Positions 1-9,277 of a stretch of DNA of 64,000 bases are shown one piece after another (positions within the stretch are counted from its first letter, which is position 1; every line of letters starts with the position of its first letter). The notes under the pieces were generated by a model. The model was not told the DNA's origin. It saw only the letters and a program-made list of their open reading frames with translations, and searched no databases. Source of the stretch: Kocuria tytonis (GTDB taxonomy: Bacteria > Actinomycetota > Actinomycetes > Actinomycetales > Micrococcaceae); contig NZ_PNJG02000001.1 of the NCBI RefSeq assembly GCF_003226895.2, positions 372,001-436,000 of the forward strand. Direction: 5' to 3'. A program made the translations under genes and the position numbers.

Positions 1-723
1 GAACTCCAGTCCGCCGATCCAGGAGCTGAGCTGGTCGATGTCCTCCGACTCCAGGATGATCTGGTCCTTGAACGGAAATTTTCGGGCCACCTCGATGTCT
101 GCTGCCCGGGTCCTGCCGGTTCCCAGGACGAGGTTCACCACGTCGTATCCCCGCTCCTGCATGGTTTCGCACACTCGGAGTAGCTGTGTGGGATCGGAAT
201 CGGCACGGTGCGTTCGAAGATTGATTCCCACCGTGGGCGTGTCATAGCGGTGTGCGGGCGGCATGGTCAAGTTGAAAGCCAGGTCCGCGTGAACACGAAC
301 CGAGATCCGTGGCTGGAGGACGTGGCGGATCCACTGTGCGCTCTCTTCATCGCGGGCTGAGATGTACCGCACATTGGAGTGTTGGAAGAACGTGCGCAAT
401 CGCTCGATCACATCCGGAGCTTTGTACTTCACCCACGTCGGTACCCCCACACCACTGATGTAGACCGGGCGTTGCAACCAAGCACGGTTCCAGTACAGGG
501 GGGAGATCTTGTTGGGGATCACCAGATCACCACCACCGATCACCAGTGCATCGAATTCCTCGGCGATGTCCGTGGCCCGGCGGGAGAAATAGGGGGCGGT
601 GAGCTGGTCATGGACCACGGCCACGTCGTGGTGGCGGCCGAGGCTCGTCTTCCACTGCTCGAGGAACAGTTCGTCTCCGTAATTCCCCCATCCGAAGAAC
701 CCGACCAATCCGAGGCGTGCCAT
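1..723 (-). CDS. Polysaccharide pyruvyltransferase-like protein (3' end outside window)
   Basis: The frame is open from an ATG at 723 down to base 1, giving 241 residues with no stop, so the C-terminus lies outside the window. The N-terminus reads MARLGLVGFFGWGNYGDE, the glycine-rich start (G-x-x-N-x-GDE) of the polysaccharide pyruvyltransferase family (WcaK/CsaB type). A GGGDLVIP stretch follows about 75 residues in. Family members transfer pyruvate from PEP to a sugar of a surface polymer, or act as related glycan-modifying enzymes. It is the last gene seen in the minus-strand glycopolymer locus, 47 nt after the small lipoprotein gene. The family call is fairly safe. The substrate, and whether it is catalytically a pyruvyltransferase, cannot be told from this fragment. 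Confidence 0.75.
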   Translation of the reverse strand, partial: MARLGLVGFFGWGNYGDELFLEQWKTSLGRHHDVAVVHDQLTAPYFSRRATDIAEEFDALVIGGGDLVIPNKISPLYWNRAWLQRPVYISGVGVPTWVKYKAPDVIERLRTFFQHSNVRYISARDEESAQWIRHVLQPRISVRVHADLAFNLTMPPAHRYDTPTVGINLRTHRADSDPTQLLRVCETMQERGYDVVNLVLGTGRTRAADIEVARKFPFKDQIILESEDIDQLSSWIGGLEF

Positions 724-770
724 GTCATTGTCTCCTGACGAGTAGGTGCTGAAGCGTTATCGAGTGTGTG

Positions 771-1115
771 TCATTTGGACAGCTTGTCGAGTTCCTTCTG
801 CGGGGCGACCACCGTCCAGTTGGGTCCTGCCACGAAGGAGTTCTCCTTCTTCCTGTATTCGTCCACTCGAGCGTTCTTCTGCTTGTCGTCCTGGTACACG
901 CCCAGCCAGACCTTGTCGCCGCACTTGATAGCTTCCTTGACGTCCTCGCCCTTGAACACGTTGTCGCTCTGGCACGGAAGCCCTGCGTCGGTCACGGCAC
1001 CCTTGAGGTCCTTGACGTTGTCGTAGGACGTGTCCGTGATGGAGGTGGACGAACCCTCGCAGGCGGTCAGGGCCAGCAGGCTCAGGGCGGTGAGGGTGGT
1101 GGCGACTCGACGCAT
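771..1115 (-). CDS. Small secreted lipoprotein of unknown function
   Basis: This 114-residue protein has a short basic N-terminus, a hydrophobic stretch and a lipobox ending LTAC at about residue 19, so it should be exported and lipid-anchored. The mature part is hydrophilic, with a second cysteine pair (about residues 52 and 64) that could form a disulfide, and ends in a Lys-rich tail. I chose the ATG at 1115 because GAGG stands 6 nt upstream and because a longer start would put 26 charged residues before the signal peptide. It lies between the large glycosyltransferase gene and the pyruvyltransferase-like gene in the same direction, so it is probably co-transcribed. I do not recognise the family; a role in polymer assembly would be guesswork. 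Confidence 0.75.
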   Translation of the reverse strand: MRRVATTLTALSLLALTACEGSSTSITDTSYDNVKDLKGAVTDAGLPCQSDNVFKGEDVKEAIKCGDKVWLGVYQDDKQKNARVDEYRKKENSFVAGPNWTVVAPQKELDKLSK

Positions 1116-1161
1116 GTCGTTCCTCGACTTTCTGGGGATTGAGGGGAAAGGGACCGGTCCG

Positions 1162-4100
1162 TCAGGACGGCGATCCTGAGCGGGGATGGCCACGATGGCG
1201 CCACCTCCACAGGTTTTTGCGTGCGGTCACAGGGACCACTCGCCGAACGAGGGTTCGGGTGGATCGCTTCAGCGTGCGCTCGAGCGCCTGATGCGGACGT
1301 TCTGACAGCAGCTGCTGCACACGCCGTTCCCGCAGCGCAAGTTCCCGTTCGAGCTTGGCCGCGGCCGCGGCCGTCTGTTCCGTATCCTGCTGTTCACGCA
1401 TCAGCTTCGAGCGCTCGGACTCCAACCACCAGATCTTCTTCTGCATGGTGTTGCGCAGCTCTCTGGATTCCATGTCGGTTCGAGTCAGTCTCGCGGCTTG
1501 CGTCCGGGCTTCGACGTAGCGTTCGTGGACCTCGTCCAACGCCTCGCGGAGCCCACCGATCACCCTCTCCGGGTCGGCGTCGCCCGTTGCGATCCGGGTG
1601 TCCGCCGGAACCGTCGACGAGGACGGCCCAGGTCCGGAAGCGCCGTCTCCCGCGATCACCGCATCGAGTTGCGAGAAGACGACGGCGTCGTCGAAGTGGC
1701 GCTTGACGAAGTCTCCAGCCGCGCGAGCGCTCGCCCGCGCCCGTGGTGCGGCATTGATGAGGGTCAGGATGCGCCGTGCCATCTCGTCCGTCGACGCCGT
1801 GAGCCACTCGCGGGGATAGATCATGTCGGACCCCGGCCAGGCGAGTGAGAGCGGTACGGCTCCGGAAGACGCGCCGTCTGGCAGAGTCAGATGGAAGGAC
1901 TCGGCGTCGGACACCGACAAGGCGTATCCGATGCCCCGGTACCACTCCGCCATGTCGTCTCCATGGGGATCGAAGATCACCACGTTCCGTCCGTGCCGAG
2001 CGTTGAGATCACGGATCCGGGTGTCCAGGGCCTCGTAGTGAGCCATCTCCTCCGGCCGTTGGAGCATCCAGGGATACTCCTCGGGGCGGTGCCCTTTGAT
2101 GCGGAGGGTGCCCTGCGGGCACTGCCGCAGCACCGCCTCCAGCACGTCAACGGCCAGATCCGGCCGTTTGCTGAACGGCACCAGTCCGACCAGACCCAGC
2201 GTGTGCGCCGCTTCCGGTTTCTTGGCGCGCGCCAGCGCTGCGGTGCCCACGGCATTCGGGATCACCGCTGTTCGCTCCATTGGCACCCCGTGGGACGCCG
2301 TGGCAGCACGGCGCATCATCTCACCGACGAACACGTAACAATCCACGGCGTCGTGGTTGACGGCTCGCAGGTAGGGGCCCCGCAGTTCTTGGGCGTGCAC
2401 CCGGACCACGAGTCGCTGGTGGGGTCCCACGTGGTGGGAATACCACACGGCATTGCCCAGTCCCCACTCACACACCACGGTGTCCGCGTGCGCCAACAGC
2501 TCACGAGATCGTGCTTCATCGTGGTGGGCGTGGTCCTTCCAGTGATCGGCCTGGACCTCCACGCCCAGAGTACGGGCATGGTCAATCCAGCGGTCGATGA
2601 ACTTCAGGTCGTGTCCGGCGACGAGCAGTCTCGGCGGCAAGGACCGGGCCTCCCGACTCGGCAGAGATCCCGTGGACGCGGCCGCCTCGGGTTCGGGGCG
2701 GATCACGGTGACCGCGTCCGTGTCCGGAATCTCCGACGTCGACGACGTCCGCTCACTGCCTCCGCGGAATCCGCCCCTCGCACGGCGGGTGCCGTACTCC
2801 GTCAGAGCATGACCAGTCTCCTCCGGTGTGAGGCTTCGTGATCCCAGGCGAGTCCACGTGCCCCATTGGGTTGCCGTCAGGGTGTCCTCGGCCCACGTGC
2901 GGTCCAGAACGGGGGGTAGGACTGCCCACCAGCGAACCGCAGCGGCGGCGTCCTCGTCCGCCGAGGACACGGCAACTCCGCGGTCCTCCGCCCGTCGTAC
3001 GAGATCGGCAAGGGCCAACCTCTGGACGGCGCCAGGCTCCCAGCTCCACCGTAGCAGTGCCGGTGGTACGGACTGCTCCAGGACAGCCGAGACCGTGTCC
3101 GGGTCCGAAGGATCCACCTCCACTCCCCACGCGGGGAGGAGCTGCACGGAGACGGCGATCCCGGCCACGCGCGCCATGAAGCCCAGTGCTGTCTGCGTGG
3201 TGTGTGACCGCATCACGGTCCGGAGCTGCAGCCACGCCTCCGCTCGACGTGCGCAGGGGTCCTCGGTCCAGCAGGACAGCAGGGCGTGCCATTCGTCCAC
3301 GTCATCGGTGGCGGGCAGGAGCCCTGCAAAGGTCTCAGTGACACCCCGCGAGGCGGTGGACAGGACCACTCCACCGGATGCTGCGATCTCCACGACCCTG
3401 CGGGAGAACATGGAGGGCGAGTCGGTGACGGAGTTGACGTTGAGGTGGGCCGCATGGGCCCTGTAACTGCCCAGGACCCCCGCGTACGGGAGCGCCCCGT
3501 GGACCTGCGGGGCGAACTCGGCCGGGAAATGGTACGGCGAGTCGGGCACCGCCATCTGCCGGTCGTAGATGATCAGACCGTATTCCCGGGCCACACGCAA
3601 CAGAGCGGTGAGTTGGGCCGATCGTTCGGGATACCGTGCTCCGTAGAAGGTGCCCGCGTAGGCGACCGTGCTGTCGCCCGGCATGTCCCCGGGAAGCGGA
3701 TGATGTACCTGGGGCTGGGCGAAGAACGGCTGTGAGAACACGGTCCGCAGTCTGGACCCAGGTGTTTCCCGGGCTGCCCGGCTGTAGTGGCCCACGAGCG
3801 AGGCATCCGTGGTAAACACGTGGTCACAGCGCAGCGCCGTGGGCAGGAAGCGACGGTAGTGCACCGGGTCTTCCTTGTTCCAGAACACGGTGGGAATCTC
3901 CAACTGCGCGCACGTGTCCAGCACGTCGCGCAGCGCCGAGTCCTCGGCCTCGCTGTAGACCCCGACTCCCCGGTGCCACTCACCGCCGTTGCCGGACCAC
4001 GCGGACTCGATGACCACGATGTGGGGGCGTTGGGTGCGCAACTGGGCACCGGGATCTTCGCGGCGCAGCGGGATCATGTTCACCGACGCCTCCAGGGCGA

Positions 4101-5895
4101 CGGTGGTGAACTCGTCCGCGATCACGCCCACACGCAGCTCGGACAGGGGCATCCCTGCCGTGGACTTGGCTGCATGAGTTGCAGCGGCAACACGCAGTGC
4201 CCCGGTGACCACGGCGCCCAGGGTTGACCATTGTCGTTGCGAGACCACCCACTGCCTGCCCGCGCGTCCCATGGCTGCCCGTCGGTCGGAATGATCCAGT
4301 AGTTCTCGGAGCGCCTGAGCCAACGATGCCGGGTCTCCCGCGCGGTGGAGAAGGCCGCGTGGTGTGGTGGACCCGTCCTCGGGGGCCGGGTCCACGAAGA
4401 CACGGTGGGGAACCACGTCGGAGAGCACCACTGGTCGCCCCGCCGAAAAGGCCTCCAACGGTTTCAACGGGGAGACCATCTCGGTGACTGGCAAGGACTG
4501 CCGCGGACAGCACACCACGTCCAAGAGGCTCATGACGCGGGGTATGTCCGCACTCGGGTGGCGTCCCGCCCAGATGAAGGTGTCGTCAAGTCCCACACGT
4601 GTGACGCGCGCGCGCAGGGCCGTTTCGTGGGATCCGGACCCCGCCAGGAGGACTTTCAGATCCGGGTGCTCCTCCCGCAGCTCCACCACGGCGTCGATTA
4701 GCGTGTCGAGCCCCTCGTAGGCCACGAGCGAACCGGCGAATCCGATCACGGGCGTGGTGTCCGTGATCCCCCAGTGCCGCATGAACTCCGGGTCCCTCGG
4801 CAGGGGCACGATGTCCGAGGTGTCCACCCCGTTGGGAAGGATGTCCACCAAGTCCTCGGGCACTCCTCGCCGTACCAGTTCGTCCCGGGTCTCGGTGGTG
4901 ATGGCCAGGAGCTGGTCGGCATGGGTGGCCACCAGGGTTTCCATGTCACGTTGCCAGGCGAACCGCTCGGTACGGTCCCACCCCGGCTTGGAGGAAGCCT
5001 CCGTAATCTCCCACAGCCCACGAACCTCATAAACGAACGGGACACCCAGCACTCGTGCGGCCACCAGAGCGGCCAACCCCGTCACGTGGTTGGACGCGGC
5101 CAGGATCACGGCAGGACGGCAGATCCGGGCTTCCCTGACGAAGGCGTCCACAGCGGCCTGAAAATAGTCGTCCGGGCGCGTGGTCGACAGAGCCGGTCCT
5201 GGAACATGCACCCATGGGACACCGTGCCGCTCCAACACCGTGCGGCGGTGCGGTGGTTCGGGGCGGACCGGGTCCGCCTCGTCCCACGGGTAACCGACCC
5301 GAGCCACCACGTGCACGTCCAGGTGCTCAGCAACCATGGCTTGTGCGACCCCGCGGGTTCTCGTTGAGTAGCCGTTGGAGTGGAACTCGGGTGTGGAGTG
5401 CACGCAATACATGACACGAGAGCGTTCGGCGATGTAGACGGGCCGGTCGTGCCGATCGGGGATCAGCTGATCCGCGCTCTCCCACATCGACTCCGCTCCG
5501 AGCACCCTGTCGCAGAGCGTGCGGTCCACGGCGGACAGGGTGGCCACGAGGTCCGGATGCTTACGAATCAAGGTCGCCGGCGCCCGCAGTTCTCCCGCTT
5601 GGAAGTACAACCTGCGAACGAGAGCCGCGAGGACTCCTGCGTCCGAAACCTTCGCGAACCGCCGTTGCAGCCAGTCGAGACTCTTGTCCGTGTACGGTTC
5701 AGCAGCCTTGCCCCCGTCGTCACCGCGGTGCGGGGGCTGCACGGCCTCCAGTGCCGACTGCGCGATCGCACGGGCCGTGGCAGCCTCACGCTCGGCGATC
5801 TCTCGTCGGACCAGGGCGACGTCGGGATGGCGTCGCACGTGTTCCCGCAGGGCTCGCCGAAAAGCCGCCGCATCACGCGCCTCGTCGGGATACAT
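1162..5895 (-). CDS. Giant three-module glycosyltransferase (GT4 / CgeB-like / GT4-like)
   Basis: This 1577-residue protein has three sugar-transferase-like modules. Residues about 150-560 form a GT4/GT-B enzyme (SNGYSTRT near 170, GSLVAYEGLDTL near 390, PLKPLEAFSAGRPVV near 480). Residues about 585-900 form a CgeB/spore-maturation-like glycosyltransferase domain (ESAWSGN, FWNKEDP near 668, VNSVTDSPSMFSRR). Residues about 1090-1410 form another GT-B-like domain (LVGLVPFSKRPDL). A Glu/Arg-rich predicted coiled coil (about 1458-1525) and a strongly basic tail follow. GT4 enzymes are usually 350-450 residues, so this is an unusual fusion. The ATG at 5895 has AGGAG 9 nt upstream. It should work in the cytoplasm or at the inner membrane face on the glycopolymer made by this locus. 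The exact sugars are unknown. Whether the second and third modules are active is also unknown. Confidence 0.88.
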   Translation of the reverse strand: MYPDEARDAAAFRRALREHVRRHPDVALVRREIAEREAATARAIAQSALEAVQPPHRGDDGGKAAEPYTDKSLDWLQRRFAKVSDAGVLAALVRRLYFQAGELRAPATLIRKHPDLVATLSAVDRTLCDRVLGAESMWESADQLIPDRHDRPVYIAERSRVMYCVHSTPEFHSNGYSTRTRGVAQAMVAEHLDVHVVARVGYPWDEADPVRPEPPHRRTVLERHGVPWVHVPGPALSTTRPDDYFQAAVDAFVREARICRPAVILAASNHVTGLAALVAARVLGVPFVYEVRGLWEITEASSKPGWDRTERFAWQRDMETLVATHADQLLAITTETRDELVRRGVPEDLVDILPNGVDTSDIVPLPRDPEFMRHWGITDTTPVIGFAGSLVAYEGLDTLIDAVVELREEHPDLKVLLAGSGSHETALRARVTRVGLDDTFIWAGRHPSADIPRVMSLLDVVCCPRQSLPVTEMVSPLKPLEAFSAGRPVVLSDVVPHRVFVDPAPEDGSTTPRGLLHRAGDPASLAQALRELLDHSDRRAAMGRAGRQWVVSQRQWSTLGAVVTGALRVAAATHAAKSTAGMPLSELRVGVIADEFTTVALEASVNMIPLRREDPGAQLRTQRPHIVVIESAWSGNGGEWHRGVGVYSEAEDSALRDVLDTCAQLEIPTVFWNKEDPVHYRRFLPTALRCDHVFTTDASLVGHYSRAARETPGSRLRTVFSQPFFAQPQVHHPLPGDMPGDSTVAYAGTFYGARYPERSAQLTALLRVAREYGLIIYDRQMAVPDSPYHFPAEFAPQVHGALPYAGVLGSYRAHAAHLNVNSVTDSPSMFSRRVVEIAASGGVVLSTASRGVTETFAGLLPATDDVDEWHALLSCWTEDPCARRAEAWLQLRTVMRSHTTQTALGFMARVAGIAVSVQLLPAWGVEVDPSDPDTVSAVLEQSVPPALLRWSWEPGAVQRLALADLVRRAEDRGVAVSSADEDAAAAVRWWAVLPPVLDRTWAEDTLTATQWGTWTRLGSRSLTPEETGHALTEYGTRRARGGFRGGSERTSSTSEIPDTDAVTVIRPEPEAAASTGSLPSREARSLPPRLLVAGHDLKFIDRWIDHARTLGVEVQADHWKDHAHHDEARSRELLAHADTVVCEWGLGNAVWYSHHVGPHQRLVVRVHAQELRGPYLRAVNHDAVDCYVFVGEMMRRAATASHGVPMERTAVIPNAVGTAALARAKKPEAAHTLGLVGLVPFSKRPDLAVDVLEAVLRQCPQGTLRIKGHRPEEYPWMLQRPEEMAHYEALDTRIRDLNARHGRNVVIFDPHGDDMAEWYRGIGYALSVSDAESFHLTLPDGASSGAVPLSLAWPGSDMIYPREWLTASTDEMARRILTLINAAPRARASARAAGDFVKRHFDDAVVFSQLDAVIAGDGASGPGPSSSTVPADTRIATGDADPERVIGGLREALDEVHERYVEARTQAARLTRTDMESRELRNTMQKKIWWLESERSKLMREQQDTEQTAAAAAKLERELALRERRVQQLLSERPHQALERTLKRSTRTLVRRVVPVTARKNLWRWRHRGHPRSGSPS

Positions 5896-5953
5896 GGAGA
5901 CAACTCCTGGAGGAGGGAGTGGGCACCTGGCCGCGCCCGGATGGGGGGATGAA

Positions 5954-5983
5954 ACTATGCTGCCTCGGTACGGCTTGTATCAA
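5954..5983 (-). promoter_or_regulatory. Candidate promoter for the three-module glycosyltransferase gene
   Basis: On the minus strand a TTGATA -35-like box (5978-5983) and a CATAGT -10-like box (5954-5959) are separated by 18 bp. A start near 5947 would give a leader of about 50 nt before the ATG at 5895. It lies in the 129-bp gap after wecC, so the last part of the locus may have its own promoter. Confidence 0.45.
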
Positions 5984-6024
5984 GGACGCCGGCAAGGGTG
6001 TACCGACGCCGATGGGGACGGAGC

Positions 6025-7272
6025 TCAGCGCCAAAGACCCTTAGTGTCCACCACGGCCTTGCCCTTCAGTGCGGTGGCGGGCAGTCCCTTGAACTCGTCA
6101 TGGTCCACGAGCAGAAGCACCACGTCCGCGCGCTCGATGGCGTCCTGGTACTCGGCGAACTCCACATTGGCCAGACCCTGCAGGCCCTTGGGCAGCTCGC
6201 TCACATTGGGCTCCACCGCCAATATGGTCGCGTGGCTCACGTGCTGCGCCAGGTCCTTGGTGATGTTCATGGCCGGAGACTCCCGCAGGTCGTCGATGTT
6301 CGCCTTGAACGCAAGACCGAGGGTGGCGATCACCGGGGACTCCACGTGGGAGCAGGCCTCCTCCACCTTGGAGATGACCCATGTCGGCTTGCCGTCGTTG
6401 ACCTCACGCGCGGTCCGGATCAGGCGCGAGTTCTCGGGGTCCGTGGAGACGATGAACCAGGGATCCACGGCGATGCAGTGCCCGCCCACACCGGGGCCCG
6501 GCTGCAGGATGTTCACGCGCGGGTGGTGGTTGGCCAGCTCGATGAGCTCCCACACGTCGATGCCCAGCTTGTCCGCAATGAGGGACAGCTCGTTGGCGAA
6601 CGCGATGTTCACATCCCGGAAGGAGTTCTCCGTGAGCTTGGCCATCTCCGCGGTGACGTCGTTGGTGGTCAGCAGCTCCCCCTGGCAGAAGGACGCGTAG
6701 ACCTCGCGGGCGCGGCGGGCGGCCTCGGGAGTGCTGCCGCCGATCACACGGTCGTTGGTGATCAGCTCCTCCAGGGCCTTGCCCGGCAGGATCCGTTCCG
6801 GGCAGTACGCGAAGTGGACCACGGGCTTGCCGTCCTCCCCGTCCAGGGAGAGGTCCGGACGCAGCTCCATGACCTTGGCCGCGAGCTTCTGGGTGGTGCG
6901 CGGCGGTGAGGTGGACTCCAGGATCACGGTCTCGTCACCGCGCAGCTGCGGGGCGATCGACTCCGCGGCGGACATGATGTAGGAGAGGTCCCCCTCGTAG
7001 TTCTCCTTGAACGGCGTGGGCACCGCGATCACGTACGCGTCCCCGTGCTGCATCTCGGTGGTGGCGGTGAGCCGGCCGCTGTCCACGGCCTTCTTCAGCT
7101 CCGCCTCGAGCCCGGGCTCCACGATGGTCACCTCACCGCGCTGGATGCGCTCCACCGCGGAGGCGTTGACGTCCACTCCGTGGACCCGCACACCGTGGTT
7201 CGCCATCACCACGGCGGTGGGAAGACCGATGTAGCCCAGCCCCACGAACACGACTTCCAACGACTCACTCAT
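6025..7272 (-). CDS. wecC: UDP-N-acetyl-D-mannosamine dehydrogenase
   Basis: This 415-residue enzyme of the UDP-glucose/GDP-mannose dehydrogenase family should oxidise UDP-ManNAc twice with NAD to UDP-ManNAcA. An N-terminal Rossmann fold starts with GLGYIGLP near residue 11. The family's central helix region (ENSFRDVNIAFANE) follows, and the catalytic cysteine sits in GPGVGGHC at about residue 266. The C-terminal UDP-binding domain has GLAFKANIDDLRESPA, typical of the WecC branch. Length is normal. The ATG at 7272 has GAGG about 8 nt upstream. It would supply a uronic-acid precursor to the glycosyltransferases of this locus. A WecB-type 2-epimerase, needed to make UDP-ManNAc, is not in the window. 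UDP-glucose dehydrogenase is the alternative, but the motifs fit WecC better. Confidence 0.9.
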   Translation of the reverse strand: MSESLEVVFVGLGYIGLPTAVVMANHGVRVHGVDVNASAVERIQRGEVTIVEPGLEAELKKAVDSGRLTATTEMQHGDAYVIAVPTPFKENYEGDLSYIMSAAESIAPQLRGDETVILESTSPPRTTQKLAAKVMELRPDLSLDGEDGKPVVHFAYCPERILPGKALEELITNDRVIGGSTPEAARRAREVYASFCQGELLTTNDVTAEMAKLTENSFRDVNIAFANELSLIADKLGIDVWELIELANHHPRVNILQPGPGVGGHCIAVDPWFIVSTDPENSRLIRTAREVNDGKPTWVISKVEEACSHVESPVIATLGLAFKANIDDLRESPAMNITKDLAQHVSHATILAVEPNVSELPKGLQGLANVEFAEYQDAIERADVVLLLVDHDEFKGLPATALKGKAVVDTKGLWR

Positions 7273-7287
7273 GTGTGCACCTCACGC
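7270..7287 (-). repeat. Direct repeat copy 1 (wecC start and RBS)
   Basis: On the minus strand this reads GCGTGAGGTGCAC followed by ACATG, covering the RBS and start codon of wecC. It matches 9275-9292 at 17 of 18 positions. The two copies bracket the 7355-9277 glycosyltransferase gene. Confidence 0.55.
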
Positions 7288-7293
7288 GTTCGA

Positions 7294-7314
7294 CGGCCCG
7301 CCCAGGACGGGCCG
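7294..7314 (-). terminator. Hairpin between the CgeB-like/GT2 gene and wecC
   Basis: Perfect 7-bp GC arms (7294-7300 and 7308-7314) enclose a 7-nt loop in the 82-bp gap upstream of wecC. There is no U-tract, so it may be a weak terminator, an attenuator or an mRNA processing structure within the locus. Confidence 0.35.
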
Positions 7315-7354
7315 CCTTGATTTCTCCATTGCAAATGCCTGTTTTCTCCCAGGA

Positions 7355-9277
7355 TCATACCGTCACATGCCCGCGGTTGTCCCCGAAAAGGACCACGTCG
7401 CCCGCGGCGAGCGCGGCGGCGTCGGAAACCTGCCACGTGTGGCCGTGCGCGCCCCGGAACTGGACGAAGTTGAAGCGGTCCGCGGAGTAGATGGTGTACC
7501 CGGCGTGGCGCACGGCGGCGAGGAACGAGGTGTCCTCCCCCGTGCTGCGGCGCTGGAACGGGATCTGGTGGAACACGTGGCGGTACCCGGTGATGGTGGG
7601 TCCCATCACGAAGTCCGTGTAGCGGTGCTCGCGCCAGGGGAAGCGAAGCAGCGTGGCGTCCTGGGACTCCACGTGCATGTAGTGCGCCTGCTTGCCCACC
7701 ACGTCCGCGTTCGCATAGGAGAGTGCGTCCAGCAGGTCCGCGAGGTAGCGGGGGGCGTAGTGGTCGTCGTCGTCCATCTTGGAGAGCACGTCCCCGGTGG
7801 CGTGCGCCACGGCGAGGTTCAGGCACTCCCCCAGCGTGAGCGAGGCGTCCGCCGTGACGGTGGTGACCCGCAGGCCGGATGCGCGGACGGCGTCGTCCAC
7901 CTCGGGTGCCGCGGGGTCGAACCCGTGGGCCACGAGCACCACGTCCAGCTGGACGTTCCGCTGCGCGGCGATCCCCCGCAGCGCGGACGGCACACGGTGC
8001 GGGCGGTTGGTGCACAGCAGTACGGTGACGGTGGGCCGCGTGCGGGCCCGGGCCAGGTGCGGGGCCGCGCGCTCCAGCACGGTCTCCACCCGGTGGGTGT
8101 AGGTGTGCTTCGCCCAGATCTCACGCTGGGCACGGTGGACCATGCGGTCCGCGAGCTCGGGGCTGCGCACGAGCGCGCGGATGACGTCCGCGGCGTGCCG
8201 GCGGTCCGCCACCACGGAGAGCTGGTCCTGGGTGAAGTACCGGCGCACCGCCTCGGACGGGGTGGAGACCACCGTCGTGCCGCACGCGGTGATCTCGAAG
8301 ATCCGCCGGGCGCACATGGACGGTGAGTCCACCACGGAGTTCACGTTGAGGAAGACCTTGTACGCGCGGTAGGCCGTGAGCATCTGCTCGTAGTCCAGGG
8401 AACCGACGACGTGGCCGTCCAGCGGGGCGGGGAACTGGTAGCGCTCGTCGTGGCCCAGGTAGCGGGAGAAGATCTCCAGCCCGGTGCCGAGCTTCGGGGA
8501 GATGTCGTGGGCGCCCCCCAGCAGCAGGTCCATCTGTTCCCGGCGCTCGGGAAACTTGTGGGCGAAGTACATGCCGCCGAACGCCACGTCCCGGGTGTGG
8601 AACCCGCTCTTGGGACGGGCGGGGCTGTGAACGGCCGGCTGGGCGGCGAACGGGAGCACGCCCACGCGGTCGTGGCCGAGGTCCCGGTGGTAGTCCGGGA
8701 TTTTGTTCACGTCCGTGGTGAAGACCACGTCGAACAGCCGCGCGCACTCCAGGAAGTCGTCGTAGTGCGGCGGATCCTCCTTGTTCCAGAACACCGTGGG
8801 GATGCCGCGCTCACGGCAGTGCGCCACGAGCTCCCGCACGGGTTCCTTCACCCCGGAGGTCCCGGTGAACTGGTACTGCCACTGGTCGTGGTTCCCGTGC
8901 CACGCGGACTCCACGAGCAGCAGGTCCACGGGCTGGACAGCCAGTTCCTCGCGCCAGTTCTCCCGGGAAAGCTCCACCTGGTTCCACTCGTAGTGGAAGG
9001 CCCGCAGGGAGAAGTCGTCCAGGACCACGGCGGCGGTGATGTCCGCGCGCACGGGCTCGCGCTCGGGCCACTCCTGGGCGGCGAACGTCACCCGGTTGCC
9101 TTCCCGGGCGGGCGGCTGGTGGGAGCCGGCCGCTGCAGGGTCGGTGACGACGGCGCTCGCGGCAGGCCCCGCGGGCAGGCTCGCCCGCCGCCTGTGCGTG
9201 CGCCACTGAGCCACTCCCCCGTGGCGCAGGTGCCACAGCTGGGTGCGCAGGTCACCGAGCGGTACACGGCGGCTCAT
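7355..9277 (-). CDS. Two-domain glycosyltransferase (CgeB-like + GT2)
   Basis: This 640-residue protein starts with a basic, Pro/Ala-rich stretch of about 75 residues. A CgeB-like domain follows (about 80-420), with VESAWHGN near 125, FWNKEDP near 162 and VNSVVDSPSMCARR. A GT2 domain with the GT-A fold follows (about 428-640), with VTVLLCTNRP and the metal-binding KMDDDDHY. The CgeB-like part closely resembles the middle module of the 1577-residue enzyme in this locus. Its ATG overlaps the ABC ATPase stop by 4 nt (ATGA), and its RBS lies inside that gene, so the two are translationally coupled. It should be a cytoplasmic enzyme building the exported polymer. The linkage made is unknown. Confidence 0.87.
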   Translation of the reverse strand: MSRRVPLGDLRTQLWHLRHGGVAQWRTHRRRASLPAGPAASAVVTDPAAAGSHQPPAREGNRVTFAAQEWPEREPVRADITAAVVLDDFSLRAFHYEWNQVELSRENWREELAVQPVDLLLVESAWHGNHDQWQYQFTGTSGVKEPVRELVAHCRERGIPTVFWNKEDPPHYDDFLECARLFDVVFTTDVNKIPDYHRDLGHDRVGVLPFAAQPAVHSPARPKSGFHTRDVAFGGMYFAHKFPERREQMDLLLGGAHDISPKLGTGLEIFSRYLGHDERYQFPAPLDGHVVGSLDYEQMLTAYRAYKVFLNVNSVVDSPSMCARRIFEITACGTTVVSTPSEAVRRYFTQDQLSVVADRRHAADVIRALVRSPELADRMVHRAQREIWAKHTYTHRVETVLERAAPHLARARTRPTVTVLLCTNRPHRVPSALRGIAAQRNVQLDVVLVAHGFDPAAPEVDDAVRASGLRVTTVTADASLTLGECLNLAVAHATGDVLSKMDDDDHYAPRYLADLLDALSYANADVVGKQAHYMHVESQDATLLRFPWREHRYTDFVMGPTITGYRHVFHQIPFQRRSTGEDTSFLAAVRHAGYTIYSADRFNFVQFRGAHGHTWQVSDAAALAAGDVVLFGDNRGHVTV

